Shown here in pieces: positions 11,621 to 25,670 of a stretch of 64,000 bases of DNA. This stretch comes from Maylandia zebra (lineage: Eukaryota; Chordata; Actinopteri; Cichliformes; Cichlidae). Where the stretch lies: NCBI RefSeq assembly GCF_041146795.1, contig NC_135187.1:22265056-22329055 (forward strand), in the 5' to 3' direction. The notes beneath the pieces were generated by a model. That model was not told the DNA's origin, ran no database searches, and saw nothing but the letters and a program-made list of their open reading frames with translations. The position numbers and the translations under genes are program-made. How positions within the stretch are numbered: position 1 is the stretch's first letter; each line of letters opens with the position of its first letter.

Positions 11621-14600
11621 TAAATAAATAGTTAAAAATAAACACATTTACTCAATGTTTATCAGATACTATACATTTGACTTGACGTCTACTTTACGCC
11701 ATTAGGTACTAGATACTTAAACACACAAAAATACATACAAGATTATTACATGAAGTCTAATTAGCTTTGACAGATAAATGAGTTCAATTTGACACATTTT
11801 AAACCTTTAATAATAGTATACAGTGAAATCATATGCAGGATGGAGGCTTAGTTTATTGATATTTAAGAACTTGTTTCTGATAGTACTCCTGTACTGGTAT
11901 ATATAAGATTGTCAATATATGTTTAATAAAGGTTGTTTTACATTTTTGAAAAATTCTTATACTTGAAGTTAGGCAGCAGTATTCTCCATTTCAGGAGATT
12001 AGACTTGTGTTCACAAAGGCAGGCATGCTGCTCAGACACAGCAAACAGAGAATGGGAACTGTTGAACCGTACCACTGTGACAGCTATTATGACAGATGAC
12101 TGTATCATCTCAAAGAGGAAATCCCTTTCTTTCCTCACATGTACTGTCTGAGAGCAAATTACTCTCTGGCTTGTGGCTGGTTTTCTATATTGGGGTCAAA
12201 AGGCAACAGTTTTAAAGGCTGTGGAGAAAAATCAAAGGAGGCACACTGAGGCAACGCAGATTAAAGAATAACATGTCTGGGTGACATTTTAGGGACTGTG
12301 TCAGCAAACGGTATCAGTTTATTATCTTTGTCAGCTTCGTTGTGTTGTAGTAAATCTTAAATATAAATTCCAGTCAAAGAATCTTCTAAATCATTAAATC
12401 TTTTTTACTGATCTTTGTGCAACCCTGCTGATCTTTGGTTCGCGCCGATCAAACCGAGGCATGCAGATGTTCTTTGATGAGATCAGCTCGCTCTTCTGAA
12501 TATCCTCGCCTCTGCGATTTCTTCCCTGTTGACGGTTTAGTCCATTGGCAAAAGCACCCAGGAGGCTGCTCATACACCATGACAGCCCACAGATTCCTGG
12601 AGTGCCTAGCATGAACGCTTAGAGGGCTCCAAATGGTTGCTCATAGTTACATCTCACAAAAGCACTTCTTGCTGCTGATGTGTTGCTTTTATTAGTAAGC
12701 TATCGTCTTACCAAATCAAGATGATAGCTTTAAATTCGTACTCCTATGGTAATGTTTTATAGAGTAGGAAAAAAATTATACAGCGCAGACAAAACTGATT
12801 ATTTCATGTGAGAACTGTTGAGTGGGAATGAAATGTTCGACCACAAATGCAAGCAAAGAGAAGTGAGCCATTTGTACTGGGTTTTTCTGCTCTTTTCTTC
12901 ATTTCTTTTCTTTGCCTCATCTGTTTTTCCTCCTTGGATCTGCAGCTTAAAGTGATATTGTTATTCCAGATGGCTTGGTGCTATATGGAGAACAGACAAG
13001 AGGAATACTTCACTGAAAATATGAAAATATGTCAGCATGCGGACATCATTATGGCTGCCTAGATCATTTAAGCTCCTCTAAAATTACATCCAGGCATAGA
13101 GAAAAATAACAAATGTGTGTGTGCATGCATGAAGGATCAACGTGTATGCCTCTGCATTTGTACAGAACTTAGATGTGAAGATTTCAAACACATGTCTGCT
13201 TGTTTCTTAGAAACCTCAATGGTAAATCATATCTAGCACTAACCCAATTAACTTTACATCTGGTTTGGAAGCCTCAAACCAGGGACAGCATATATAAAAA
13301 CACAAGACATACTGAGACACGCAGTCTCCAAGGCATTAACGAACTACAAGAGTGAAATAAATGTGTTACATTCCTTCTCCATTCACTGTTTTATTTCACT
13401 TGGATGTGGTGGAGGGGACCTAGACTACGTGTGGAGCTTGGTCTGTCCCTAAATCTGCCTCCGGTGTGTCCTGAAAGTGCCCCTGTGCCAAATAAGAAGC
13501 GTAAAGCATGCCCCGAGACATGGCCCACAACGACACCATGACAGCAAAGCTGTCAGCCCATGAGCCAATGCACTAAAACATGAATGCCGCCGAACTGTTC
13601 AGTTTTATAGCCTACAACTCCCAGTCACAAGCCCTCTAATGCCCCGTTTAACAAGCTGAAAATCCTCCATTTATTCGCTCTCCGTCTCTCTTTAGGAGCT
13701 CCTCCAATACCATTCACAAACAAAGTTGGGCTGAAACACACTCCATGAAGAGCATATACGGGAGCGTAAATGCTGTGAATATATGGCTGCCGTGTGCATG
13801 CTTGCATTTAACGTATGCACACAGTAGTGATTCTGAATTCAAGAAAAAAAACCCTTTGTATATCAGTTGCATCATTAAAACCGTAATGAAACCAGTACAA
13901 ATGACTCAGTTTGAATAGTGGTGTGTAGTCTATGTGCAGCTAAGTGAATGAAAGCAGATGGACAAGAAATTGAGGAAGAAGGAAAAGGTCTAGAGACAGC
14001 AAAGTGGGGTTGAGAGATCTGTGAAGGATAGGGGCCACTGTCTCAGCACCCCCATCGTAAACCCTGCAGATACGATGGAGTCCTCATCAGCGTTACACTC
14101 TGCCGGTCACAGCTCTGTGAAACCAGCACCATGTCTGCAGCACATACACGTCCTTGCCTTCCCCCTCCCACATTGGTGTCACCCATGAAGGCCAAAGAGA
14201 CACAGAGAGTGCTCTATCATGGATATTAGCTATGGGGATCAGATGCTTTAAACAAGAGAGGAGGGGTACGCTTTTGTAGGCTATCATGTAGCAACTGCAA
14301 ATGAATATGTTTGAAGTTTTAGTCTCTATTTCATTTAATTTTTTTTCCTCCAAACTCCCCAACACCTTTCACCATTTTTATCCACTTCAATCATTTCCAG
14401 GTGTTTTAGTACAATTATGTTTTCATCATAGGTTTCATCACTTTCTATGGTTCGTTTCACTTTGCAGCATATCCTGTGGGGTCCTGTTTTTTTTGGGGGG
14501 GGTTTGCCGTTTCTGCGAGAAGAAGTTCGAATCAGTTTTGAATGCATCACACAAAGCAGCAGTGTAAGCACTGGATTAAGCTGATCTGGCCTGCTGCAGA

Positions 14601-16071
14601 CAGGGCTGTGGTTATATTTTCCAGTGAGGTTTTGTTTGTGTGTTTGTTTTGCTATTTTTCCACCTCAAAATGCAGAGATTGGAAAGTGCAAACTATACTG
14701 TCTCAGTGGCCTAATGAAGCAGCGGTCTTGGAGCGAGGATCTTGGTTTTCGAGCCAAATTGTTTTTCCCCTTATAACACCAACTGTTTTCTTCTAGTCAA
14801 GCATGGAAAATCAAGGGGTCGTCATTATCATTAATATGTGCGCTTGCTAAACGCTGCTTCATATGCTTCATATAAGTCCCGGTCGATTTAAGGTTAATTC
14901 ATGAAAGTTTAACTGAGTTTGTTCCAATGAACCCCCTCCCCCCAAAAAAATCTGCCGTTGGAAAACGTGTCATCAGAGGTGAAGGATTATAAAGGGAAAA
15001 AAAGAAACCAAACAAAAAATGGTCCGAATGGGGGCTGTAAAAGTTTTACTCTCTAAGGAGTTTGGGTATAGATTCCACATTGGATTCCACAATATTTAAG
15101 GATGACTAGCAACCCAAAACACACAGTCGATTTGCTGCCTTTACCATCGCACTTCTAAATGATTTTCTCTGACCGTGTGTTTATAGCTACGGGAGGACAT
15201 GTTTATGTTTGACACCGTGACAGGACTAGAATCCTCAAGAGTGCTATGATGTGGACAGGAAACTCTGAATCTCTCACAAACATTGTACACATTTTCTCTC
15301 TCCCCACTCTAAAATAACAACTTTGACACGATCTGCGCCGTGTTGCCAGTAACTCGAGAGCAGCCCGCTAGAAAACGGAGAACTGAGGAATCTTGTGAAA
15401 GGGAGGCAGTCAGGGAACCAGGCCATGCTGGGGTGGGTAGAAATTGATGGGATGGATGGTATAAAGGGCCCACACACACAAGCTACTCAGTTTGTGGGAC
15501 AGAACCAGGGTAAGATCCAGAAAACAAGAAAACAAGCATTTACCAAAGTCCCTTGCAGCTGGTAATGTGGTGGACCAGGACTTTTTGGTGGCAGTGGTTG
15601 GGTATAGCACAGGCACGAAATCCTACTCCCTTCTTATGGTCACAGAAGTGCAGTCAGGCCTCTGTAAACATCTGTCAGCCATTGGCTCCCTGGCCCGCCC
15701 TTCTTCTCCAGACCCCAGCAATTCAGCTTGACCTTTGACCCTTCAGCTGAAGAAAGAGCAACTGTGACTTTCTGCCAAAAACATAGCAAAGACTTCAGTT
15801 ATTTGACATCTACCTCAAAGGGGAACACAGATTTAGCCGCATGGCTGTATATGGACAAATCAGTGTTATCAAAACAGTAATACTTGTTTGGCAAAACTCG
15901 CAGTGAAAGGAGGCTTAAGAGAGTGCAGCTGCACATTAGATGATTGCAGCAGAATGTGGCAGAAAGTGGAAACCCCTTAGGTTATTTAGTCTTTGCTGTG
16001 CATTATATACTTAAATCATGACAAAATGCCTCAGAATGTGTGTGTGTGTGTGTGCCAAGTACAACCACTAC
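11621..16071. other. gene desert; nothing recognised
   Basis: AT-rich sequence with short homopolymers. The open frames of 60-90 codons show no family signature, splice context or codon bias that I can see. Confidence 0.5.
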
Positions 16072-17682
16072 AGTATAATACATAGAATAATATTTTTGAA
16101 TAATTAGTGTGAATGCTTGAAAAGCATTCACAGTATTGTTGTTGTAATCTTTATTATTATTATTATTATTATTATATTTTATTCTGTATTCCGTACGTTT
16201 TTTGTAATCCTACTCCTTCAAAACCGTTCAACTTAGAAAAACCATTCCAACACCGTTAGATTCCTATTCTTTTGGACAACACTGCTTCCATTTTTCATAT
16301 TTTTAACATTTATATTTTTAATTTTATTCAACTTTATTCAACAAAAATTTATAATGTATTTCAATGGGGAGACCCTTCAAATCCTCATTCAACTTACTCA
16401 TTTTTAAACTCTTACTACTTCCACATACATTGACATAGAGCCACCATTCAAACTTTAAAACGAAGACAAGACATTCAACTATTCAACTTGCATTTATCTT
16501 TTCAATATCTATTATACTTTTTCTTCAGTTCCAGTTTAAGTTTCATGATGTTTTTTCACCCGTTTCAGAGTTTATAATGGGTGTGTATGGGACGGAATGT
16601 TGGGGCTAGAGTGAGGCAGCTCAACTGCTAGAGTGAGAGGAGCAAAAAAAATAATCTTAAAATCTTTTTTAAAACTGCTGCTGTGTCCGCAGCGTTTGCT
16701 CTACAGGTATGATTTTACCCTCAAAACGTAGCCATGGCTGTCCTCTTTCATCCAATGTGTTTACTATTGTCCTAGGTGTTACGGTTCTCTCATAAATGTC
16801 ACCAATGCACAGCCTCCTCCCTCCAACTCTTCCATAGACTCTAATGTTAAAATGGCTCAGAAGGTTCGTTTGAAAATCAGAAGAGCATGGTGTCTTTCCA
16901 CTGTCACCACGTCCATATAATAAACTCCACAGACATGAAAACTGAGAATTTGGTAGACTAGACATTGCTGTCGCTCACAGTGAAAGAATTTTGTCAATAC
17001 GACCTATACTTTTCATTTGGGAACGATTTGTTTCGGCCTGACTTTTCTGTTCATTTTAAGGAGCAAAAGTGAGGCGCATGTCTGTGTACGTGTGTATGGA
17101 GCCATTGGGTGCGGTCACTATAGCAACCAGGCTCACACCTGCCTGCTTAACGAGCTCTGCCTGCCACTGTACCAAGATTCATCTTAAGCACTTCTCTTTC
17201 AACTGCTGCTGTGTCCACAGTGTTACAGCCATCATTTTACCCTCAAAACGTCGCCATTATTGTTCTCTTTCCAACACAGTGTCTTTCAAAGCTCAGACAT
17301 TTAAACTTTTTAAACTGTGTGGATCAAAGTGGAGGGATCACATTTTCTTCATTCAGTGATTCAAAGAATATGAACTTTTAATATTCATTCAGATGTTTTC
17401 TGACTCTAAATGTTCTTTTCTCATTTCTTAGGGTTTTCTAATTTACATTTAAAACATTTTCAGCTTTTTTCCAACTTCTGCTTCTGTGTAACCTTCAGCT
17501 TTTAGCAGTTCAGCACCTTTGTTTTCAGGTTAAATTTGGTTGTTTTTTGTTTTTTGTTTTTTTTTTAATTTCATTCAATATTTTTAACTCAAAATTCAGC
17601 AATTAATTCATTTCAGTGCATACATTCAGATTCAAGCATTCACACTGCAGTTTCTTCAGAAAATGCACTTTCTAGTATAATA
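16072..17682. mobile_element. 1.6-kb non-coding repeat element with matching 9-bp flanks
   Basis: AGTATAATA occurs at 16072-16080 and 17674-17682, possible target-site duplications around 16081-17673. Inside, GTGAATGCTTGAA (16109-16121) is inverted as TTCAAGCATTCAC at 17631-17643, and the left end itself forms a hairpin (16109-16131). An ATT trinucleotide run lies at 16150-16175. A block near 16674-16750 (CTGCTGCTGTGTCC, TTTTACCCTCAAAACGT) recurs near 17202-17260. No protein frame. I recall very similar sequence dispersed in fish genomes but cannot name the family. Confidence 0.6.
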
Positions 17683-20100
17683 TTGTTTTTCCTCATTCCT
17701 TTTCAGTTAAGCAGTCAGTCCAACTAGTTAGATTTGCCTGTGGTTTGGACGGCCTGCTATCATCTCAGCCGCTCCCTTTCGTGGGATCCAGACCAGCACC
17801 ATAGACCCGTGGACACAGACCAGAGCCTTCATCAACTCTCACACTCCCACCTCTCACTGGGGCCTCAGGTTTCCCCTCCATCCATCCCTCCCACCCTCTC
17901 TGCTTCCAGCAACCCCTACAGGCCTTTCTCCCTCTCTCCCCACATCAATTACAACCTTTCCCCGTTGCGCGAGCCCCCAGATCTATGACCCCAGGGGTTA
18001 CAGAGTCTGAGAGGTCAGAAGTCATTCTCCCCACTGCGAACCCTGGCATCTCTCAGAAGATTCCGGCTCTCCGTCTGAAGCCCTGCGGCCATGCAGAGGC
18101 ATACCCACATGACCCCCAGGGAGCCGAGGGAGACAGAGATACAACCCCATTCTAGTAAACAATGGTCTGTTCCAGTCAGTCTTGTCTCGCGAGCTAATTG
18201 ATTCTCTGGAGAATTATTTTCATACACAGTTTTGAATGTCGAGGCCTCTCATCCATGGATCAACCAATGTTTTAGTTTTTCCTTTGTGCTTTTCAGTGGG
18301 AAAAGATGCTTAAAAAACCCACCATAACGTGATCACTTTCACTGTGACACGACTGTGGTCGCTCAGTTTCCCCATCATTTTGCTCTTTTCCCTCTCCGGT
18401 GTAATGAAATCACTCACAAAAGTGAGTCTGTGGTTCTAAAAATCTGTGATTATGAGAAAAAAATCATTGTACACATATTAGTTTCTGGGTATTGTATACG
18501 TTTTTGCTACCTTACACAGAAAACATCCCATTAAATTCAAAATAATTCCAATATATTAATTATACTGATTGTTAGCAAACCGTGGGAATCTCTATATGCT
18601 TCAAAAGCCTTCATATTTACCAGTAATTACCAAAGATATTGAAGACGATGGAGTGCTAAACTGATTCAGTGGTGAATCCCATAATGAATGGCCAACAATC
18701 AAAGGATGGAACACGCAGTCAGCCAGGTTAAACACCAAGTCGATGACTCAGGTTGCTTTGTTGACCACAGAGTTTTGACATGGAACTCGGCCTCACGGAG
18801 CAGAATTGTATTTCTGTCACAGTTCCCAGACCTTACAGTATCAATAGCAGACACATTATCTCTAATGGGAGAGTCAGAGGGTGGAGAGAAGAGGAGACAG
18901 GGAAAGAGCGAGAGAGAAAGAAAGAGAGACACAGACACTGTAAAACGACGGTATCTCTATTGATTAACTGGAAGAGGACCTCCACTCCACACTCTCCTGT
19001 CCAGACATATGGGGTAATAAGGACCACTCTTCTCCACAAACCACCCCCCTGCATCTCTTCTCCCTGCACCCCAGCTAGAAAGCCTTTTAATCAGCCCCGG
19101 GGGGAATACATGGATATGATATGGAAGAAAAGGATGGGAAGAAAGAGAGAGGAAAAGGAGACAGGGTGAGAGGAGTCCATTAGTGAAACAGACACAATAG
19201 CTACAGGAACAGAACCGACTGCAAGGCGGTTTCCTTCATGCACTGAAAAAGACAGAGGTGCACAACAGGCCTGAAAATAGCACACATCCTGTACGCTGGC
19301 ACATGCATGATATACCACAGTATATCATGAATAATAAAAGCTTTACCCTATACGAGTTTCTTCTTTAATGCTACATTCGAATCTTGATAGTGCTGCACAT
19401 GCAGGTACACTCTGGTTTTGTGCAACACACAGCTGAGCTGATATCGCTCCAGATTTTCCAGGTCACATCACAGAGGGCTGTTTTCATGCTCGGCCAGGGC
19501 CATTTTCCTCTGTTTATGTAGGGCCTTTCTGTTTTCTTTTCCAAGGAGAAGGATGCCAATCTCGCCGAGCCAGACTAACTTTATCAGAGCAGCCATCTCT
19601 GACTTTGACATCAAATCCACAACTGCTTCTCATGCTGAAAAAAACTGTCAGTGCCTCGCCCTGCTGCTGGCCCCTCAGCCTCTTGACTCTGGAGAGACTG
19701 GAAAGGAGGGAGGAGAGCGCAAGGGAGAAATCTGAATTAGTAGTTAAAGCAGTGATCAATTTGAACTGGGAGTGAAATGTAAAGTGATCATAATTATTTG
19801 TCCGTTCGATTAAACAGAAAGACTTATGCCATACTTCAATTAGTGAGCACAATGAGAAGTGAATTACCTACTGGCCAGGTGGAGGCAAAAATCTGGACTG
19901 CAGCGCCCTCACGTGGTCAACAATGCGCGGTCGTTTTTCTTCTCTTTCTTTCTTTTTAAAATAAATAAACACTGAATTTTATTTCATTGTAAATCAAATT
20001 TACAATACAATAAAACTGAATCAATGCACGTGGAAATAAACAGTTAGAATTATTGTGTCATGCACAGATAAGTGTGCCAATGACCAGTTGCAGCCCTATA
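17683..20100. other. gene desert; no coding exon seen
   Basis: Mostly unremarkable. 19730-19860 (GAATTAGTAG, GATCATAATTATT, TTCAATTAGTGAGC) looks like a possible conserved element. A small inverted repeat ATTGTAAAT/ATTTACAAT lies at 19986-20006. Confidence 0.45.
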
Positions 20101-20135
20101 ATAATTTGAATAAGAGATTATTATATTGCCCGGGG

Positions 20136-20620
20136 TATAAAGCCTAAGCACCACTAACTTGGAGCATAACTCAGTCAGTTTCTGGAAGACCACTGGGTCA
20201 CTGAACGTAGCAAAGAGCGCTCAGTCCAGCAGCACTAAAACAAAACCTGTACTGAAAAGGGAAAAGAAATAAACAGCTGGGTAGAGCAATGCATTTTTCA
20301 TTATTACAACTTAATTTACAGAGAACAGACTGATGTAAAATTGCTTCCATATGTCCCCGCTGCGGGGCGCCACAGAGTCTGCCAGAAAAGCTATCATAAT
20401 TTCCGAAGCGAGTTCCGCATTGTGATTGGCTAAGACGAACTGCAGGAGCTGGAGCGCTGAACCAATAGGAATGCGGGACTGTGATTCTTTCATTTGAGTG
20501 GCCAAACGTGGATGTCAATCAAGCAGCAACGAGCTCTGAAAGCAGAGAGCGGCCAGTCGGTTGTTTTGCTCTCTAGAGAGCAGACCTCCGCTACTGAGAC
20601 CATCCAGGCACAATCACACA
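20136..20620. promoter_or_regulatory. promoter-like region with TATA and CCAAT boxes
   Basis: TATAAAG at 20136-20142; ATTGG (minus-strand CCAAT) near 20422-20426; ACCAATAGG near 20461-20469; and CG-containing words unusual for the AT-rich surroundings (GCGGGGCGCC, CCGAAGCGAG). No coding exon follows in either direction, so it might serve a non-coding transcript or simply be an enhancer. Confidence 0.3.
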
Positions 20621-20689
20621 CACACTCTACTGCATGACCACTGACACACACTGGACACATTCTATTGCATTTTCATTTAAGAAGTTCAA

Positions 20690-21295
<606 letters not shown>

Positions 21296-21689
21296 GGTCA
21301 GAGTAGTGATCTGTCCGCTTTGCTAATTAAACATTTTCATTAAATCTGTTGGGCCATTTAATCAAATGATCGGTATAGTCTGTGCTTGCATTGCTTACAA
21401 TGTTCACACATTTTTCACAGACACAAAAAAGTGACTATCCAAATGTATTTTTTATGTTTTATATTTTTGCTGTGGTATTGTTAACTTGTAAATAAATAAA
21501 TAAAACAAAATAAAATAAAGGCAACAAATCCTTTTAAAGGTTAAAAACGTAATATGAGATTTCATTTGTGAAGCGGCTTCAGCGTGGCCCGCACTCTGCA
21601 TACACTAAAATCTGGCCAAGGTCACTGCAAAAACAATTACAAAACAATTACAACACCTCCCGTAAAACCTGAAAAAGAATGACAAAGTA

Positions 21690-22060
21690 GTCCGCTCAAG
21701 TCACCGCGAGTTCCCTCACGTTTCCCATGAGTCTTTGCGTGGACTAAATCGTGCGCACGCGCACTGATATCCCTCAGATCGCGTTTAATTCCACCAATCA
21801 GCGTCGTCCTCGGAGGAGCATGTGGGGGTGATTTAAGAGCTCTGCCCCAATAAAACTGTCAGAACTTCACAAAGTTGATTTAAATGTGTTTCACATCGTT
21901 ATGAAAATACTCGCGGATTAATCAAATGACTGCACGCTGGCGTCAGATCAATTGGAGCAGATTACCATTCGCAGCTTCTTTAGGGAGACGTGATTTGGAG
22001 CGTTTAGATTCTCTACACATCCGGCCACCAAGTCGATCCGACAGCTGACATAAGATGGAC
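21690..22060. promoter_or_regulatory. CpG-containing, CCAAT-bearing non-coding block
   Basis: CGTGCGCACGCGCACTG, ACCAATCAGCG and GATCGCGTTTAATT lie within 120 bp, followed by ATTAATCAAATGA and GATCAATTGG words. Non-repetitive and distinctly higher in CpG than its flanks. It could be a promoter or a developmental enhancer; no transcript can be assigned. Confidence 0.3.
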
Positions 22061-25000
22061 AGCAAATGTCATATTAAGGGCCTTTTCTGATTTTTCTTCT
22101 TTCTTTTTGTTTGTTTGTTTTTCTTTTTGGATATTGATTTTTATTCTATATTCTGTGACTCCTACATCATTGAAGTAGATCCTGCAACAGTGTTGCAGCT
22201 GCATCCTCGGGGAAGTTTGATGTTGCCAATTTTCAGATAAGCCCACCATCGCACTTGTCTTCTAGATTTGTGTGTGTGTGTTCTGCAGGGGGAGTGAGGG
22301 GGAGGGAGGGTCGACTGTCTGCTGCTGGGAGAGAGCCCAGCTGACAGGCAGTGCGTGTTGAACTTGATGTGGTGGTGTTGAACTAGGCTTGTTAGAGAAT
22401 GCGATTTTCTAGACTTCTTTGTGATGCAGCGCCACATAAAAATGTCTGTCCGGGGAAGATTTGCAAAAGGCTTACGGTGGGATTTTCATCCCACGGAAAA
22501 CTCAATTACTTACAGCACCCACATTCAGACATAAACAAAGTACAGCAGTCTGCTGGTCTTTATACTGTACTACGCGATGGTCACCCAGGGGAAGGTGTTT
22601 ACAGCGGATTCTTCGACAGCATGTTGTCGCTACTATTATTTATAGTGTGCTGTGAGTAACATATTGGTGCTACTCGTGCAGCTATGAAGGTCACGTCAAT
22701 TAAAGGAATAGAATCTTAAATGAAATGATAACATTAAAAAACGCATCATCATTCAAAACTCTTGGTCTGTCATCATTTTATCAACTGACGTAAAATCAAT
22801 ACAAAAGAAACAACTGACTTTACAGAGTGTCACGTTCAGTCTTTGATTTAACTTCATAGACAAGTTTGCAGGTCTAATCAACCAGAATCTGCAAAATTTA
22901 TGAGTCTTTAGTATCAATTACTGCATTTTAAGCAGTAAAACACATTCAAAATACTAATACACGTCGGTTAATTATTAATTACCACTGTTAGACACCAGGG
23001 GTCGCAAGTGTACCAGATGGTGGAGGATTACCAACTTTGTGTGGGACTGCAAAGCATATCCACTGTCTCACATAGACACTGGCCTACATTTTGATTAGCT
23101 GTAGCCAAAATATTTCAGTTTCAGACAAAAGAAAGGAAAATAAGTAGCTGAAGCAACAGTTCTTCTTACAGCAACTGTAAGAAGAACTCTCACACCAGAA
23201 CACCACAACTCTCGCCCCAAATTGCTGAGGTCTGCTCACTCAGAAACAACTTTCACTTTTCACTTTCAGCACATTGATGTAAGTCTCACTCTACTTTGCA
23301 GTAGTTTTGGTTTTTACTTAATATAGGAATGTTTTGATCCCCCTTCAGGCTACCAATACTTTTGCACATATTTCACAGTTTTCCTCTGCAATACATAACA
23401 GTAAATATGTCATTGCTTGATTTAACATTTCTGTTCTGTTGCTTTAATTGAACTTAAGCCTATCTCTAATCACACTACTGACATGAGCTACCTTAAACCT
23501 CAGATGACCAGGAATCAGCAGACATGGCAAATATCAGCCAGACATAGAGCCTGGATGTCTGAGACAATCAAGTGTTATTAAATCAACTCTTATGCCACTG
23601 CCTTGTGTAATCTGTAACCTTTATCAGTTGTTTTGTAGACATGATTCTCATTGTGTGTTAAGATGTAAAAAAAAAACAAAAAAACAACAACAACAACAAA
23701 AAAACAACCAAAACAAAGTGGGCACAGACAAATACACCACAAATGACAGTTTTTTCATCAAAGTCTCTTTTACACTAGAAATTAACAGTGCAGTGCCTTT
23801 GCACAGTATTGTTCTTACAACTGGAAGACGGAGAAAAAGGAGAACCTAGCATAGCATAGTGGCTGAGCAATGTGTGAAGGAATTATTGTAACTTAACAGT
23901 TAACATGAGGGCTGACTGAACATATTCTGACAGACCACTTGGAAAAGATAGTGGCTACAAAGTCAAAGGAAAGCTACAGCAGATCTAAGAAATAATAACA
24001 GGAGGTGGATTGTCATTTCCTTGTGTATAGGGCAAATAATCATGGGTTGAAAAACATGTTAGGGAATGACTTCACCTTTATGTCAAAACAACCATTTAAA
24101 CAAACAAGAAACCTATCAGAGATACATACACAGTCACACAGACAGATATACACATATGCATAACAATAAATCATAAAATCCTGTTACACACAAAAAACAG
24201 AGTAATATGAAATAAAGACATAAACACAAAGATAAACACAGTGGTGTTATTACTAAGTGGGAGGACTAGTTAAATGCAAGATTAAAAAGGTATCTTTAAG
24301 AGTTTCTTGATATTATCCGTAACTATCTGAGCTTTCTTCTCCAATATGTTAAGGTACACTTTTCCAGAGCTTTGTTTTGTTTTTTCAGAAACTGGGAAAG
24401 CTGCATTCCCAATTTTCCTCTGTGGGGTATTGCTATTGTTAGCTATCGCATAGCTAACAATTTGGCCTTGGAAGATCTAACAGAGTGAGTAAGTAGAGTG
24501 ACAGACTTTCAGATAATGTTCAAGACCTTCTTTCAAATGACATGAGTATCCTTTCCTATATAATAAGCATTCATAAACATTGCTGAATTTAGAATTGCTT
24601 CTTCAGTGAAAGTAGGAATATTACAATGTATGTGACACTGTTACATGCATTCAGTTTCTTACATATAAACAGAGATTTTTTATCACAAAAGTGGGCAAAA
24701 CATATTTTTTGATGCAGAATGGTCTGTCTTTTCGACATTCTATTATAAAATAGGTCATAAAGCAATAGTCTAAAGTAAAAGCACCTAGAATCTGCGTAGG
24801 CTACCTCTCAGCACTGATCATGAAGCCAGTATAAAGTCAGATTTTTTAGAAGGCCAGGGGGTACAATGTACTATGTTTTAAGGATTTCGCCTTTGGCATT
24901 CCTCTTTCTTAGTGAGTTGAGTCACGAGGGCCCAGACCTTTGTAACAACTGAAAGTGTAATTCAGTTGTTTACCAGTAGGCTGAAAAAAGGAACAAATGC

Positions 25001-25194
25001 AGGTCAGTAGCACAAACATAAAGGAAATGCAGCCCAGCCATGCTTCTGAGAAATCCCCTTTACACCAATAAAGCATTATATATTAGAATATGAACTTACA
25101 TAGAGGAGTACCTCTTGTTTATGCGGTGATTCAACTTTCGTGTAAACAATATTTGTAGTTAATATCAGGGTGGAGGCTGCCTTTATAGAAGCAA
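22061..25194. other. region upstream of the nfe2l3 promoter; no coding exon seen
   Basis: Contains a perfect 14-bp hairpin at 23158-23188 and an A/CAA-rich run at 23667-23710. No exon or repeat family recognised otherwise. Confidence 0.45.
23158..23188. repeat. perfect 14-bp inverted repeat with 3-nt loop
   Basis: AGTTCTTCTTACAG (23158-23171), CAA, then CTGTAAGAAGAACT (23175-23188). No T-run follows, so it is not an obvious terminator. The stem is too short for a microRNA precursor. Confidence 0.85.
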
Positions 25195-25670
25195 CTACCC
25201 CGTTCTCTTATTGATCAAAAGCTGACGCGACAGGTGTGTTAACCAATCAGAATTTGTTGTGGTGAGCGTTTTGGTCCAATCAGCACGAATTATGCAAATT
25301 CCGAAACAAAGTTCCCCCTGTACCAGCACGGTGATTGCAGTGAGCCTCCCATGTTTTATTTTCTGTTTAATTATCGTCGTCAAGAGTGTTGTGATAAGTA
25401 GGTATTGCTTATGAATAACTCATCCGCTGCAAGGCGCTGAAGAACAAACTGTTTGTTATGTTTGCGCTAACAGGTTTGCGTTAACCGGTAGAGAAAGCTA
25501 ACTGCTAAAGCTAGCATAGCTATCTTGCTAGTTCGCCGGTACAGGCGGTCCTCTTTGTCTGACAGGGGAAGGCGTGCTCTTTTGTTAAGCTTTCCCTTTG
25601 TCCCTTCGGGAAAGAGGAACTGTTGGGTTGGGATTTCACAATTATCCACAGTTCTGAAAGTATTTAGAAA
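25195..25670 (+). promoter_or_regulatory. nfe2l3: nfe2l3 promoter and 5' UTR region
   Basis: Two CCAATCAG boxes lie at 25243-25250 and 25276-25283, both on the + strand and 33 bp apart. A perfect octamer ATGCAAAT follows at 25292-25299. No TATA box stands out close by. The start codon is about 370 bp downstream of the octamer, so the 5' UTR is probably a few hundred bases and may be unspliced. GCTAGC and GTTAAC-type words cluster at 25465-25530. The promoter call rests on motif clustering and position only; the transcription start is not resolved. Confidence 0.5.
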
